From assembly GCF_007747215.1 (NCBI RefSeq), contig NZ_CP036273.1:2588322-2652321 (forward strand): a stretch of 64,000 nt of DNA, in the 5' to 3' direction. The position numbers were made by a program, and so were the translations under genes. Below, piece by piece: positions 1-8,507 of this stretch. Source of the DNA: Urbifossiella limnaea (GTDB taxonomy: Bacteria; Planctomycetota; Planctomycetia; Gemmatales; Gemmataceae). How positions within the stretch are numbered: position 1 is the first letter of the stretch; every line of letters begins with the position of its first letter. Below the pieces are notes generated by a model. That model ran no database searches. It was not told where the DNA came from and was given only the letters and a program-made list of their open reading frames with translations.

Positions 1-858
1 GGGGAGCACCTCCATGATCCCCTTGCGGAGCCGTTCCCGCAGCGCGAACGTGCGGGCGGTCTCCTCCGGCATCACGCGGCGGGCGATGTCGCAGGCGGTG
101 CCCAGGCCGACGATCAGCGGCACCGGCAGGGTGCCCGACCGCATCCCGCGCTCGTGGCCGCCGCCGTCGATCTGCGGCTCCAGCCGGACGCGCGGGTCCT
201 TCTTGCGGACGTACAGCGCCCCGATCCCCTTCGGCCCGTAAATCTTGTGGGCCGTGAGGCTCAGCAGGTCGATCCCCATCGCCTCCACGTCCAGCGGAAT
301 CTTGCCGACGGCCTGCACCGCGTCGGTGTGGAACAGCACGCCGCGTTCCTTGCACATCTTGCCGATGGCGCCGATCGGCTGGACCGTGCCGATCTCGTTG
401 TTCGCGGCCATGACCGACACGAGGATGGTCTTGTCGGTGAGGGCTTCCTTCACCTGCTCGGCGTGGACCTGGCCGTACTTGTCCACCGGCAGGTAGGTCA
501 CCTGGAACCCGTCGCGCTCGAGCCGCTTGCAGGTGTCGAGCACGGCCTTGTGCTCGGTCGCCTGCGTGACGATGTGGTTCCCCTTCTTCTTGTACATCGC
601 GGCGACGCCCTTGATCGCCAGGTTGTTGCTCTCGGTGGCGCCGCTGGTGAAGATCACTTCCTTCGGGCTGGCGCCGATGACGCCGGCGATCTGGTCGCGG
701 CTCTCCTCGACGGCGCTCTCGGCCTCCCACCCGTAGGCGTGGCTGCGGCTGGCGGCGTTGCCGTACTTCTCGGTGAAGTACGGCAGCATGGCCTCGACCA
801 CGCGCGGGTCGCACCGCGTCGTCGAGTTGTTGTCCATGTAGATCGGCAGCGTCGACAT
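1..858 (-). CDS. iscS: Cysteine desulfurase (IscS/NifS type), C-terminal part missing at the window edge
   Basis: PLP-dependent enzyme that takes sulfur from L-cysteine for Fe-S cluster and thio-cofactor synthesis in the cytoplasm. The 286 codons present begin [15 protein letters not shown], the usual family N-terminus. They contain the ATEHKAVL segment, the NNEIG motif and the PLP lysine in [12 protein letters not shown] at residue 205 (Lys206 in E. coli IscS). The catalytic Cys loop lies beyond the window. An in-frame ATG nine bases upstream (867) exists, but an AGGA motif about nine bases before 858 favours the start given. The gene begins 21 bases after the Rrf2 regulator stop on the same strand, so the two are probably co-transcribed. 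IscS versus NifS/SufS subgroup cannot be settled, because the C-terminus is absent. Confidence 0.93.
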   Translation of the reverse strand, partial: MSTLPIYMDNNSTTRCDPRVVEAMLPYFTEKYGNAASRSHAYGWEAESAVEESRDQIAGVIGASPKEVIFTSGATESNNLAIKGVAAMYKKKGNHIVTQATEHKAVLDTCKRLERDGFQVTYLPVDKYGQVHAEQVKEALTDKTILVSVMAANNEIGTVQPIGAIGKMCKERGVLFHTDAVQAVGKIPLDVEAMGIDLLSLTAHKIYGPKGIGALYVRKKDPRVRLEPQIDGGGHERGMRSGTLPVPLIVGLGTACDIARRVMPEETARTFALRERLRKGIMEVLP

Positions 859-879
859 CGTTCGCATCCTGGGGGTGAT

Positions 880-1377
880 TCAGGCCGGGGTGCCGAGCGG
901 ACGGGCCGACCCGCAACAGCCGCCGGACAGCACCGGCAGCGCGGGGTAGGCGGTCGGCTTCGGCGTCGCCGGGTCGAACAGCTCGGCCAGCGTCACCCCG
1001 CGGAGGACGCCGACGAGCCGGTTGTGAACCTCGGCCATCGGGCCGTAGATCGTACACACGTCGGTCAGTGAGCAGGCGTCGGCACCGTCGTGCTGCGACG
1101 GGTTGCAGGCCGTCAGTCGGAACCCGTCCTCGACGGATTCGAGCAGTTCGGCGAGGCTGATCGAGTCCGCCGGCCGGGCCAGGGCGTAGCCGCCCTTCAC
1201 CCCGCGGTGGCTCGTCACAAAGCCTTTCTGGCACAGCTCTTTGAGAATGTTTGCCACGAAGGGACGGCTCAGGTTGAACGTCTCGGCGATGCTGCGGGCG
1301 TTGCCGCCGACGGGCTTGCCGTGCAGGTACGACAGAATCAGGAGGGCGTAGTCCGCTTTGCGGCTCAGGAGCGTCAT
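880..1377 (-). CDS. Rrf2-family transcriptional regulator (IscR/NsrR-like)
   Basis: A 165-residue DNA-binding regulator. The N-terminal winged helix (about residues 1-80) has typical Rrf2 features: MTLLSRKADYALL, RSIAETFNLSRPFVANIL, and the wing GVKGGYALAR. Three cysteines (C91, C102, C108) follow in the segment where IscR and NsrR bind a 2Fe-2S or 4Fe-4S cluster. The spacing is CX10CX5C, against CX5CX5C in E. coli IscR. The C-terminus has an extra Cys-Cys pair (154-155). Its position directly upstream of a cysteine desulfurase suggests it senses cluster status and regulates this operon. That role is inferred; the effector is unknown. Confidence 0.88.
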   Translation of the reverse strand: MTLLSRKADYALLILSYLHGKPVGGNARSIAETFNLSRPFVANILKELCQKGFVTSHRGVKGGYALARPADSISLAELLESVEDGFRLTACNPSQHDGADACSLTDVCTIYGPMAEVHNRLVGVLRGVTLAELFDPATPKPTAYPALPVLSGGCCGSARPLGTPA

Positions 1378-1427
1378 CGCTCGCCCTACTGGGGTGGGAT
1401 CGGGGAATCAGCAGCACCGCACTCCTA

Positions 1428-1455
1428 TTTGTAGACAGAAGATCGCCCCAGGCAA
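1428..1455 (-). promoter_or_regulatory. Candidate promoter of the Rrf2-cysteine desulfurase operon
   Basis: On the minus strand TTGCCT (1455-1450) and TACAAA (1433-1428) are separated by 16 bases and lie about 50 bases before the Rrf2 start. This resembles a sigma-70 site with a one-base-short spacer. An Rrf2 autoregulatory operator may overlap it, but no clear dyad was found. Confidence 0.4.
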
Positions 1456-1893
1456 GTGCGATTTCACGAAGCGGTTCGCGGGAAGCGAAAACGCCAACCG
1501 GCGGTCGTCGGCCGCGCGGGAACGCGGTGCGACGGCCGCCGGCGGCGGGGTGTCGGGTTTCGGCACAGACGCGCCCTCCGGGCCGCACTCGTTAGCCAGG
1601 GGGTTTGCAGGTTCGACCCTGCGGCCAGTCGCCCGGACGACCGGCGCCCCCCGGCACCTCCTGAAGGAGGCGTACCGCGCGGCTCGCGTTGGGACCCACG
1701 GGTCGAGGTGGGGTTGACCGGCCACTCTTGTTGCGCGGTCCGGGCCGCGACGAACTCAGGCTTGAACCCCACCCGACACCTCAAGAGCAATCATACGGAA
1801 CGGGTGTTCACTAGTCAAGCCCCGCCGGCGGCGTTGCAACGCCGCCGCACCCTGGGTACAGTTCCCGCGCACAACCCCACCCACCGGGCGAGC
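1456..1893. other. Non-coding spacer between divergent Rrf2 and glycosyltransferase genes
   Basis: About 440 bases with no convincing gene. The plus-strand reading frame stays open into the glycosyltransferase, but this upstream part is Arg/Pro-rich and has no family match, so it looks like GC-driven noise. The stretch holds a perfect 22-base palindrome at 1826-1847. It also holds a fragment near 1605-1630 that resembles a tRNA T-arm but lacks the rest of a tRNA. Confidence 0.5.
1826..1847. repeat. Perfect 22-bp GC-rich palindrome
   Basis: The sequence is its own reverse complement over 22 bases, centred on TGCA between 1836 and 1837. It lies 47 bases upstream of the glycosyltransferase start. 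It could be an operator, or a decayed member of the intergenic inverted-repeat group seen elsewhere in the window. Confidence 0.6.
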
Positions 1894-2712
1894 ATGGACG
1901 CACCCCTTCGCATCAGCCTCGTCCTCCCGGCGTTCAACGAGGCCGCAGTCATCGGCCGCGCCGTTGCCGAGGCGGAAGCCGCGCTCGCCGGCCGCTTCGC
2001 CGCCTTCGAGGTCGTCGTCGTGGACGACGGCAGCACCGACGGCACTGCGGACGAAGTGCAGCGGCTGAACGCGCCGCACACGCGGCTGCTGCGCCACGCC
2101 ACGAACCGCGGCTACGGCGCCGCCCTCCGCACCGGCTTCGAGGCGGCCCGCTTCCCGCTCGTCGCCTTCACCGACGCCGACTGCCAGTTCGACCTGTCGG
2201 AACTGGCCGACCTCGCCGCGCTGGCCGCGGAGTACGACATCGCCGCCGGCTACCGCGCCGACCGCAAGGACCCGTGGCGCCGCCGCTTCCTGTCGCGTGG
2301 CTACAACCTGCTGACGCGCACCCTGCTCGGCACCCGCGTCCGCGACGTGGACTGCGCCCTGAAGGTGTTCCGCCGCGCGGCGCTGGCGCACTTGCTCCCC
2401 GAGAGCCGCGGCTTCTTCGTGAACACGGAGATGCTGACGCGCGCCCGGCAACAGGGCTTCACGGTGACGGAGCGGCCGGTGACGCACCGCCCGCGGGCCG
2501 GCGGTGACAGCAAGGTGTCACTGTGGGAGGTGCCGCGGACGTTCCGCACGCTGGTCGGCTTCTGGTGGAACGACGTGGTGTGGCGCACGCGCCCGGCCGC
2601 GGCCGTCACCCAGACCCGGGTGACAGTGCCCGAACCCTCGCCAGCGCGTCGTCCCGCGTCCGAAGTTCCCCGTCCAGTTGCGCCTCGCGGACGGCGTCGA
2701 GAAGCCGCTTGA
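1894..2712 (+). CDS. Glycosyltransferase family 2, polyprenol-phosphate sugar synthase type
   Basis: A 272-residue GT-A fold enzyme. It shows the N-terminal LVLPAFNEA segment, the nucleotide-binding VVVDDGSTDGT (about residues 44-54), the metal-binding FTDADCQFDL, and the DVDCALKVFRR region typical of dolichol- or undecaprenyl-phosphate mannose/glucose synthases. It probably moves a sugar from a nucleotide sugar to a membrane polyprenol phosphate on the cytoplasmic side. No membrane segment is evident, so it resembles the soluble DPM1 type. The Arg/Pro-rich C-terminal 35 residues overlap the opposite-strand CCA-adding enzyme gene by 107 bases. The start was chosen at the first Met before the conserved domain; its ribosome binding site is weak. 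Confidence 0.85.
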   Translation: MDAPLRISLVLPAFNEAAVIGRAVAEAEAALAGRFAAFEVVVVDDGSTDGTADEVQRLNAPHTRLLRHATNRGYGAALRTGFEAARFPLVAFTDADCQFDLSELADLAALAAEYDIAAGYRADRKDPWRRRFLSRGYNLLTRTLLGTRVRDVDCALKVFRRAALAHLLPESRGFFVNTEMLTRARQQGFTVTERPVTHRPRAGGDSKVSLWEVPRTFRTLVGFWWNDVVWRTRPAAAVTQTRVTVPEPSPARRPASEVPRPVAPRGRRREAA

Positions 2713-3844
2713 AGTCCGGCCCAGGCCGCATCCCCAGCGCCTTCAGGTCGTTTCCGGTGAGGAGCGGCTGCGGGTCGAGCACCTCGCGCGGCGTATCTTG
2801 CAGCACCCGCTCGCAGAACTCGACGTGCGGCGCCACTTGACCGCGCGCGAGTGCCCGGTGAAGCGCAAGCAGTTCGTCTATGCCTGGATGAACCAGAATC
2901 GGCTTTAGCGCGCTCGGCCGCATCGTTGGCGCGTCGAGTAGCACACGCTGGTTCTCGACCAACCACGACATCCGCGACTTCTCGGCGTTCGAGAACCGCA
3001 ACCGCTCTGCAATCACTTCCGCCGCCGGCCGATCCACGGTGTGGATCAGCGCCGCGAAGATGAGAGGGAACGAGTTCGGCCCCACTCGGAAGGATTCCAT
3101 CATCTCCGCGGTCCGGTCCCAGCGCGGTTGCTCGGGCACGAGTTCCGGCAAGATCGGTTCGATCAGCCCAACATCCCGGAGGAGCCAAACCCCGACCGCA
3201 CGGTTCGGGTGCGTGAGGAGCTTCCGCAACTCGTCCGCGATCCGCTCGGGCGAGACGACGGTGATCTGCGGGGCCATCGCCTTCGCCGCGGCGAAAGTGT
3301 CGTCGTCGATGCCGAAATGAAAGCGAGTAGCGATCCGCACCGCACGCAGGACGCGGAGCTTGTCCTCGGCGAACCGGGCGAACGGGTCGCCAATCGCCCG
3401 GAGCGTGTGAGAGTCCAGGTCGGCGCGGCCGCCGACGTAGTCGTGCAGCTGGCCGGCGATCGGGTCGAAGAACATGCCGTTGATGGTGAAGTCGCGGCGG
3501 GCCGCGTCCTCCTCGGGCGACGAGAACACGACCGAGTCCGGCCGCCGGCCGTCGGAGTACGTGCCGTCGGAGCGGAACGTCGCCACCTCGACTGTCAGGT
3601 GCTCGCCGCCGCGGCTCGGGTCGCGCGGGCCGATCACCTCGATGACGCCGAACGCCGCCCCGACCGCGATCGTGCGGCGGAACAGCTTCTGCACCTGCTC
3701 CGGGCGCGCGTCGGTGGCGATGTCGTAGTCGTTGGGTTCGAGGCCGAGGAGCTCGTCGCGCACGCACCCGCCGGCCCACAGGGCGCGGAACCCCGCGTTC
3801 TGAAGGGTGCGGACGCACTCGACGGCGAACTCGCGCTCGGTCAT
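2606..3844 (-). CDS. CCA tRNA nucleotidyltransferase / poly(A) polymerase family protein
   Basis: A 412-residue class II nucleotidyltransferase that most likely adds or repairs the 3' CCA of tRNAs. The head domain shows WAGGCVRDELLG (residues 23-34) and NDYDIATDA with the metal aspartates D39 and D41. The basic RRDFTINGMFFDP motif, the RFAEDKLRVLRAVRIATRF signature and an ERIADELRKLL segment follow. The start codon overlaps the stop of the upstream AcpH-like gene by four bases (ATGA), so the two are translationally coupled. Its 3' end overlaps a convergent glycosyltransferase gene by 107 bases. CCA-adding, A-adding and poly(A) activity cannot be told apart from sequence alone. Confidence 0.92.
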   Translation of the reverse strand: MTEREFAVECVRTLQNAGFRALWAGGCVRDELLGLEPNDYDIATDARPEQVQKLFRRTIAVGAAFGVIEVIGPRDPSRGGEHLTVEVATFRSDGTYSDGRRPDSVVFSSPEEDAARRDFTINGMFFDPIAGQLHDYVGGRADLDSHTLRAIGDPFARFAEDKLRVLRAVRIATRFHFGIDDDTFAAAKAMAPQITVVSPERIADELRKLLTHPNRAVGVWLLRDVGLIEPILPELVPEQPRWDRTAEMMESFRVGPNSFPLIFAALIHTVDRPAAEVIAERLRFSNAEKSRMSWLVENQRVLLDAPTMRPSALKPILVHPGIDELLALHRALARGQVAPHVEFCERVLQDTPREVLDPQPLLTGNDLKALGMRPGPDFKRLLDAVREAQLDGELRTRDDALARVRALSPGSG

Positions 3845-4443
3845 GGGTGGGCATCCCGTTCGGCGGCCGCGTAAGCGATCAGTTCCGGGTAGAAGACACG
3901 GAAGTCGGCGGCGAGTTCGGCGTCGGCCGCGAGCAGCGCCGGCATGGCGTCGCGCAGCCGGACGGCCCGCGTCGGCATCCGCGCCGCGATCCGCGCCGAC
4001 ACGCGGTCGAGTGTGTCGGTAATGCCGTCGGCGGTGCCGTAGCGGACGAGCCGGTCGTCGGCCGCGAAGTGGTACGCGAACCGCTGCCCTTCCACCGGCA
4101 GGCCCGGCGCCGCGTCGCGGAACAGTGCGTAGCAGTGGTCGGCAAAGTCGCGCAGCGGTCCGGCGGCGTACTCCGCCCAGCTCCGCGCCAGCAGGTGGTC
4201 GTAGTACACGTCCACGACGATGCCGCTGAACCAGCCGAGCCCGGCCGACACGCGGCGGATGCTCCGCTGCACGACCGGGTGGCGGTCGGTGAACCCGTCG
4301 ATGAGCCGGTGCAGCCGCACGCCCTCGACCACGTCCGTCGGCAGGGCGGTGATCTCGACCGGCTTGAGAAGGTCGGCGAGGACGCCGCCGAGCATGCGGC
4401 CGCGGTCCGGGGCGGCGAGGTGGAGGTGCGCCAGGAAGTTCAC
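3841..4443 (-). CDS. Acyl carrier protein phosphodiesterase-like protein (AcpH/DUF479)
   Basis: A 200-residue protein of the AcpH family (E. coli AcpH has 193), which removes phosphopantetheine from acyl carrier protein using a metal-dependent HD-like helical fold. The N-terminus MNFLAHLHLA and GGVLADLLKP match the family start. RLHRLIDGFTDRHP, VVDVYYDHLLAR and a C-terminal FRVFYPELI segment follow, all conserved landmarks. It sits just after the actin/Hsp70-like gene and overlaps the CCA-adding enzyme start, so it is part of a minus-strand operon. Family assignment is good; the substrate has only been shown for enterobacterial members. Confidence 0.82.
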   Translation of the reverse strand: MNFLAHLHLAAPDRGRMLGGVLADLLKPVEITALPTDVVEGVRLHRLIDGFTDRHPVVQRSIRRVSAGLGWFSGIVVDVYYDHLLARSWAEYAAGPLRDFADHCYALFRDAAPGLPVEGQRFAYHFAADDRLVRYGTADGITDTLDRVSARIAARMPTRAVRLRDAMPALLAADAELAADFRVFYPELIAYAAAERDAHP

Positions 4444-4461
4444 GCCGGCATTGTACCCGCG

Positions 4462-5883
4462 TCAGGCGTACTCCGGCTCGAAGTACAACCCCGCGCCGCC
4501 GAGGGCCGAGCCGCCGCGGGTGAAGCGCGGGTCGAGCTTGTCCACCGGCTTCCCGGTCTGCTTCTTCAAGCCCGGGCCGTGGACCTTGGCGAACTCGCGG
4601 CCGTCGGCCGCGGCCGCGGACAGCACCGCCTCGCGGAGCGCCGGCACGAACATCCCGCCGCCGGTGAGCACGAGTTCGGCACTTCCGCCGGGGCCGAGTG
4701 AGGACAGGAACTGTCGAACCTCCGCGGCGAGCCCGGCGCCGAAGTCGGCCACCACCCCGCGGATGGCCTCCAACTCGGCGCCGGCGCCGATCGGCCCGAG
4801 GGCGGCCGACCGGACCGGCTTTCCCTCCGTGTAGACCGACTCGCGGAACCCGTCCACCTCGTCGGCCGAGCGCGCCCGCAGCCAGGCCGCCTTCTCCGCC
4901 GGCAGGACGCGGAAGACCCGCTCGTCCAGGTCGCTCATGCCGAGGGCCACCGAGTGTTCCCGCACGGCGAACGCACGGTCGGGGTCCGACTCGCCCGGCC
5001 CGTCCGGGCGCATCGTGAGCACCGCGAAGTCGGTGGTGAACGCCCCCACGTCGATCACCACCGCGCGGTACGGGGCGTAGTGGTCGGGGTCCTTGAGGGC
5101 CGTCACGAGGGGCCCCTTCCCGAACGACCCGCCCAGGTCGTACTTGTCCTTCTTGAGCAGGTTCACGCCCTTCGTCAGCACGCCGACCGCGTTGGCGTAC
5201 GGCTCGCTCACCACCGGCCGGGTCGGGTGGAGCGGCCAGCCGGCCTTCTCCGCGGCGGCGGTCAGGAGGCGGCAGCCGGGGTGGGTGGTCACGTCCGCGC
5301 CGTGGGCGAACGCCGGCACGGTCAGGCGCGCCGGGATGCCGTCGTAGCGGAGCCCCGCGTGCGGCAGCCGCTCGCACTCTTTCATCACTTCCTTCCGGAG
5401 CCACGCGAAGAAGTGCGCGGCCAGCGACGCGGCGAACTGCTGCTGCTGGGCGTGCCGCCCGGCCGGCTGGATGCCGACGCCGGCGAGCATCTCCCGGGCG
5501 GACGCCACCACCGCCCGCAGGTGGCCGAGCTGGGTGGCGGTGACGCCGTGTTGCGTTGCCAGGGCGGCGAGGTCGTCGGAGCGGAGGAAGGCTTCGAGCG
5601 GGTTGGCGGTCGGGTCGTCGGGGCCGGGATTGAGGAACAGCCGCTTCTTCCAGTTGGCGTGAACCTCGATCCCGTTCGACGCCGTGCGGCCGGCCGCCTT
5701 CTTGCCGAACTCCAGCACCGGCTTCGGCCCCGCGCGGTCCACCACGACCACGCTCGGGAAGCAGAAGTCGGCCGTCTCCACGTCGCGGTCGTTGATGAGC
5801 CGGGCGGTCGCCCCGGGGTCGGGGCGGAGGGCGACCTTCGTGAAGCCGCTGCCGAAGTCGATGCAGAACACGCGCTCGGCCAT
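4462..5883 (-). CDS. Actin/Hsp70-superfamily ATPase of unknown role
   Basis: A 473-residue protein of the ASKHA fold. It shows phosphate-1 (VFCIDFGSGFTKVAL, residues 5-19), a connect-1-like SEPYANAVGV (226-235), phosphate-2 (VVIDVGAFTTDFAVL, 275-289) and the adenosine motif LVLTGGGMFVPAL about 60 residues before the end. There is no Hsp70 substrate-binding domain, and the overall length is nearer to ParM/MreB-like or FtsA-like proteins. The gene starts eight bases after its upstream partner, a charged helical protein, so the pair is very likely co-expressed and may work as ATPase plus adaptor. AcpH-like and CCA genes follow. Specific function is not recognised; a chaperone-like or filament-forming role are both possible. 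Confidence 0.75.
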   Translation of the reverse strand: MAERVFCIDFGSGFTKVALRPDPGATARLINDRDVETADFCFPSVVVVDRAGPKPVLEFGKKAAGRTASNGIEVHANWKKRLFLNPGPDDPTANPLEAFLRSDDLAALATQHGVTATQLGHLRAVVASAREMLAGVGIQPAGRHAQQQQFAASLAAHFFAWLRKEVMKECERLPHAGLRYDGIPARLTVPAFAHGADVTTHPGCRLLTAAAEKAGWPLHPTRPVVSEPYANAVGVLTKGVNLLKKDKYDLGGSFGKGPLVTALKDPDHYAPYRAVVIDVGAFTTDFAVLTMRPDGPGESDPDRAFAVREHSVALGMSDLDERVFRVLPAEKAAWLRARSADEVDGFRESVYTEGKPVRSAALGPIGAGAELEAIRGVVADFGAGLAAEVRQFLSSLGPGGSAELVLTGGGMFVPALREAVLSAAAADGREFAKVHGPGLKKQTGKPVDKLDPRFTRGGSALGGAGLYFEPEYA

Positions 5884-5891
5884 GGCCCACC

Positions 5892-6818
5892 TCACCGCGC
5901 GACTTTGGCCTTGAGGATCACGACCCGCCGGTCGTCGTCCTCGTCGATCGCCCACCCCGGCCGCAGCACCCGAACCGCCGCCCCGGTCGAGACGCCCTCG
6001 TCCGCCTCGTGATTCTCGCCGTCGAACGAGACCGACTCGCCGGGTTCGCCCACCTGACGGACGCCGCGGACGTTGCCGATGCCGGCTTCCAGGAACCGGG
6101 CCGGCTCGTCGCGGCCGAGTTCGACCGCCTCCCGCCACGCCGCGGCCAGCCGGCGGATGACTTCCCGGCGGAACCCGTGCTCCTCGGGCGTCTGCGGGGC
6201 GACGGGTTCCGTGGCCGCCGGGCGCGGTGCCGCGACCGGCAGGTCGGTCGCCCGGCCGCCCTCGGCCTCGTACTCGCGCCGCAGGGCGTCGAGCCGGTCC
6301 TGCTGGCGGCGGTCGAGCAACGCCAGCCACTGCGTCAGCGCCGCCCGGCTGGCCTCCTCGCGCTCCCGCCGCTTCGCCGCTGCCGCGATCCGGGCGTCCG
6401 CCTCGGCCCGCGCCGCCGTCACGGCCGCCTCCAGCTCCGGCAGGAGTTCCGGCGCCGCGGTCGGAGTTCGACGGACGAGTTCTTCCAGGAACGCGACCCG
6501 GTCGTCGAGCCCGAGGCCGGTCGTGAACGCCTTCGCCAGCGGACCGACGCGGTCGTCGGGGAGCTTCGGCAGGACGCGCAGGAAGCCGGCGGCGGTCAGC
6601 CGGACGGCTTCCGCCTTCGCCTTGCCCTCGACCGCGACCAGCGGCTCGGCGTCCGCGGTCAGACGCTCGATCGCCGCCCCGTTCGGCCCCTTCTTGTCGG
6701 CGAACAGCGGGTTCGGGTGCCACTTCGCGCTGAGCCCCGGCGGCTCGTCGGCGGTCGCCACCGCGAGGAGGGCGGCGTCCACGAGTGCGTCGACGTCAAC
6801 TGCGGGCTTCTTCGCCAC
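5892..6818 (-). CDS. Charged helical protein paired with the actin/Hsp70-like ATPase
   Basis: A 308-residue protein without a recognised domain. The N-terminal 120 residues are mixed helical. Residues 130-210 are rich in Ala, Glu and Arg and look like a long helix or coiled coil (ELEAAVTAARAEADARIAAA and following). The last 90 residues contain short strands and end in a basic tail. No signal peptide or membrane segment is seen, so it is probably cytoplasmic. A GTG start at 6818 is supported by AAGGAAG about six bases upstream. Downstream lies the ASKHA ATPase, eight bases away. The role is unknown; an adaptor or nucleotide-exchange partner of that ATPase is inference from position only. Confidence 0.7.
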   Translation of the reverse strand: MAKKPAVDVDALVDAALLAVATADEPPGLSAKWHPNPLFADKKGPNGAAIERLTADAEPLVAVEGKAKAEAVRLTAAGFLRVLPKLPDDRVGPLAKAFTTGLGLDDRVAFLEELVRRTPTAAPELLPELEAAVTAARAEADARIAAAAKRREREEASRAALTQWLALLDRRQQDRLDALRREYEAEGGRATDLPVAAPRPAATEPVAPQTPEEHGFRREVIRRLAAAWREAVELGRDEPARFLEAGIGNVRGVRQVGEPGESVSFDGENHEADEGVSTGAAVRVLRPGWAIDEDDDRRVVILKAKVAR

Positions 6819-6844
6819 TTCGGCTTCCTTGGTAAAGTTCGGCG

Positions 6845-7432
6845 TCAGAGCACGCCCTTGGTGGACGGCACGCCCGTCGCCCGCGGGTCGGCTTCGACCG
6901 CCGCCCGCAGCGCCCGCGCGCACGCCTTGAAGATCGTCTCGACGACGTGGTGCGTGTTCTTGCCGTGGTGCAGCACGACGTGCAGCGTCAGCAGCCCGGC
7001 CGACGACACCGCCCGCCAGAACTCCTCGGCCAGCTGCGACGAGAACGTACCGAGTGTCTCCAGCGGCACGTCCGCCTTCCACACCAGGAACGGCCGGCCG
7101 GAGAGGTCCACCGCGGCCGTCGCCAGCGCCTCGTCCATCGGCAGCGTGCAGTCGCCGTAGCGGCGGATGCCGGCCTTCGTGCCGAGCGCCTGAACCAGCG
7201 CCTTGCCGAAGCAGATGCCCACGTCCTCGACGGTGTGGTGGGCGTCGATGTGCAGGTCGCCCTTGCACGCCACCGTCAGGTCGAACAGGCCGTGCTTGCC
7301 GAGGTGCGTGAGCATGTGGTCGAAGAAGCCGACGCCTGTGCTCGCCTGGACGCGGCCGGTGCCGTCGAGGTCGAGGTCGAGGTCGATCGCCGTCTCGGCC
7401 GTCTCGCGGCGGATCGACGCGGTGCGGGGCAT
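6845..7432 (-). CDS. hisB: Imidazoleglycerol-phosphate dehydratase
   Basis: A 195-residue enzyme catalysing the sixth step of histidine synthesis, dehydration of imidazole glycerol phosphate to imidazole acetol phosphate. The two metal-binding motifs are clear: IDAHHTVEDVGI and LHHGKNTHHVVE. GVGFFDHMLTHLGKHG and the SGRPFLVW segment are also present. The length fits the monofunctional bacterial form, with no HAD phosphatase domain, so histidinol-phosphate phosphatase must be encoded elsewhere. It lies third after hisD and hisC, 14 bases behind hisC. Confidence 0.97.
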   Translation of the reverse strand: MPRTASIRRETAETAIDLDLDLDGTGRVQASTGVGFFDHMLTHLGKHGLFDLTVACKGDLHIDAHHTVEDVGICFGKALVQALGTKAGIRRYGDCTLPMDEALATAAVDLSGRPFLVWKADVPLETLGTFSSQLAEEFWRAVSSAGLLTLHVVLHHGKNTHHVVETIFKACARALRAAVEADPRATGVPSTKGVL

Positions 7433-7446
7433 GGGGGACGGTCCCG

Positions 7447-8487
7447 TCAAAGGATGGAGCGGAGTTCGGCCAGCAGCCGGTCCGTCTCGACTTCGGTGCC
7501 GACGGTGATGCGGAGGCCGTCGTACCCGGCGTAGTTCATGTAGCGGACCAGCACCTTGCGGCGCTTCAGTTCCTCGTACAGCGGCTTCACCGGGCGGTCG
7601 GCGCGGCGGCACCACAGGAAGTTGGCGCGGCTCGGCGTCACGTCGAAGCCGAGCGCCGGCAGCTCCGCCGCGAGCCGGGCGCGGGTGGCGAGGAGCTTCG
7701 CGCGCGTCTCGCGGAAGTAGTCCTGGTCTTCCACGGCGGCGGTGGCGGCGGCGAGGCTCAGCACGTCGCAGTTGTAGCTGTCCTTCACCTTCACCAACTC
7801 GCGGACGACGGCCGGGTCGGCGACGGCGAACCCGAAGCGGATGCCGGCCAGCGCGTACGACTTGCTGAGGGTCCGCGTCACGACCAGGTTCGGGACGCGG
7901 CCGAGGAGCGACAGCCCGTTGTCGTCGGCGAAGTCGGCGTAGGCCTCGTCCAGCACCAGCGGGGCGGGGGCGACCGCGGCCGCGAGTCGTTCCACCTCGG
8001 CGAGCGGCACGACGGTACCGGACGGCGAGTTGGGGTTCGGCAGGAAGGTGATGTGGCCGCCGGCCGGCCACGCGGTTGGGAGTTGCCAGTCGGCCGTGAA
8101 CGGGACCGTCTCGAAGCGGGCGCCCTGAATCTCGGCCAGCGACTTGTAGAGGATGTAGCTCGGCGTCGGGGCCAGGACGAGCCCGCCCTCGGGGACGAAC
8201 GCCCGCGTCAGGATGGTGAGGATGTCGTCGGAGCCGTTGCCGATGAGGACGCCGTCGGGATCGACGTTCAGGACGCGGCCGGCGGCGCGGCGGAAGGTGT
8301 CGCCGAGCGGCTGGGGGTACTTGCGGAGGCGGTCGCCGGTGAGGGCGGCGCGGACGGCCTCGAACACCCGCGGGCTCGGCGGGTAGGGACACTCGTTGGT
8401 GTTGAGCTTGACGATGTCGGGGTCGTTCAGCTGCTCGCCGGGAACGTACCCGGCCATGTCGCGGATGTTGCTGCGAATGGGGAGCAT
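7447..8487 (-). CDS. hisC: Histidinol-phosphate aminotransferase
   Basis: A 346-residue fold-type I PLP aminotransferase that makes L-histidinol phosphate from imidazole acetol phosphate and glutamate. Family marks are KLNTNECPYPPSP near the N-terminus, LRKYPQPLGDTFR, NPNSPSGTVVP, VLDEAYADF, and the PLP lysine in TRTLSKSYALAGIRFG. It follows hisD on the same strand after a 117-base spacer containing a long inverted repeat, and precedes hisB by 14 bases. The sequence cannot rule out side activity on aromatic substrates. Confidence 0.95.
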   Translation of the reverse strand: MLPIRSNIRDMAGYVPGEQLNDPDIVKLNTNECPYPPSPRVFEAVRAALTGDRLRKYPQPLGDTFRRAAGRVLNVDPDGVLIGNGSDDILTILTRAFVPEGGLVLAPTPSYILYKSLAEIQGARFETVPFTADWQLPTAWPAGGHITFLPNPNSPSGTVVPLAEVERLAAAVAPAPLVLDEAYADFADDNGLSLLGRVPNLVVTRTLSKSYALAGIRFGFAVADPAVVRELVKVKDSYNCDVLSLAAATAAVEDQDYFRETRAKLLATRARLAAELPALGFDVTPSRANFLWCRRADRPVKPLYEELKRRKVLVRYMNYAGYDGLRITVGTEVETDRLLAELRSIL

Positions 8488-8507
8488 GACGAGTCGTGTG
8501 TGTAACT

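Noticed and set aside
1595-1640. tRNA-like T-arm (GCAGGTTCGACCCTGC)
   Set aside because: The loop is one base off, and no matching acceptor, D-arm or anticodon stem could be found; not a selC gene either.
1456-1893. N-terminal extension of the glycosyltransferase
   Set aside because: Arg/Pro-rich, no conserved residues, contains a palindrome; the family start fits 1894.
2606-5890. Single frame of 1094 codons joining the CCA-adding enzyme to upstream sequence
   Set aside because: Only the part from 3844 matches the family; upstream is a shadow of the AcpH and ASKHA genes in another frame.
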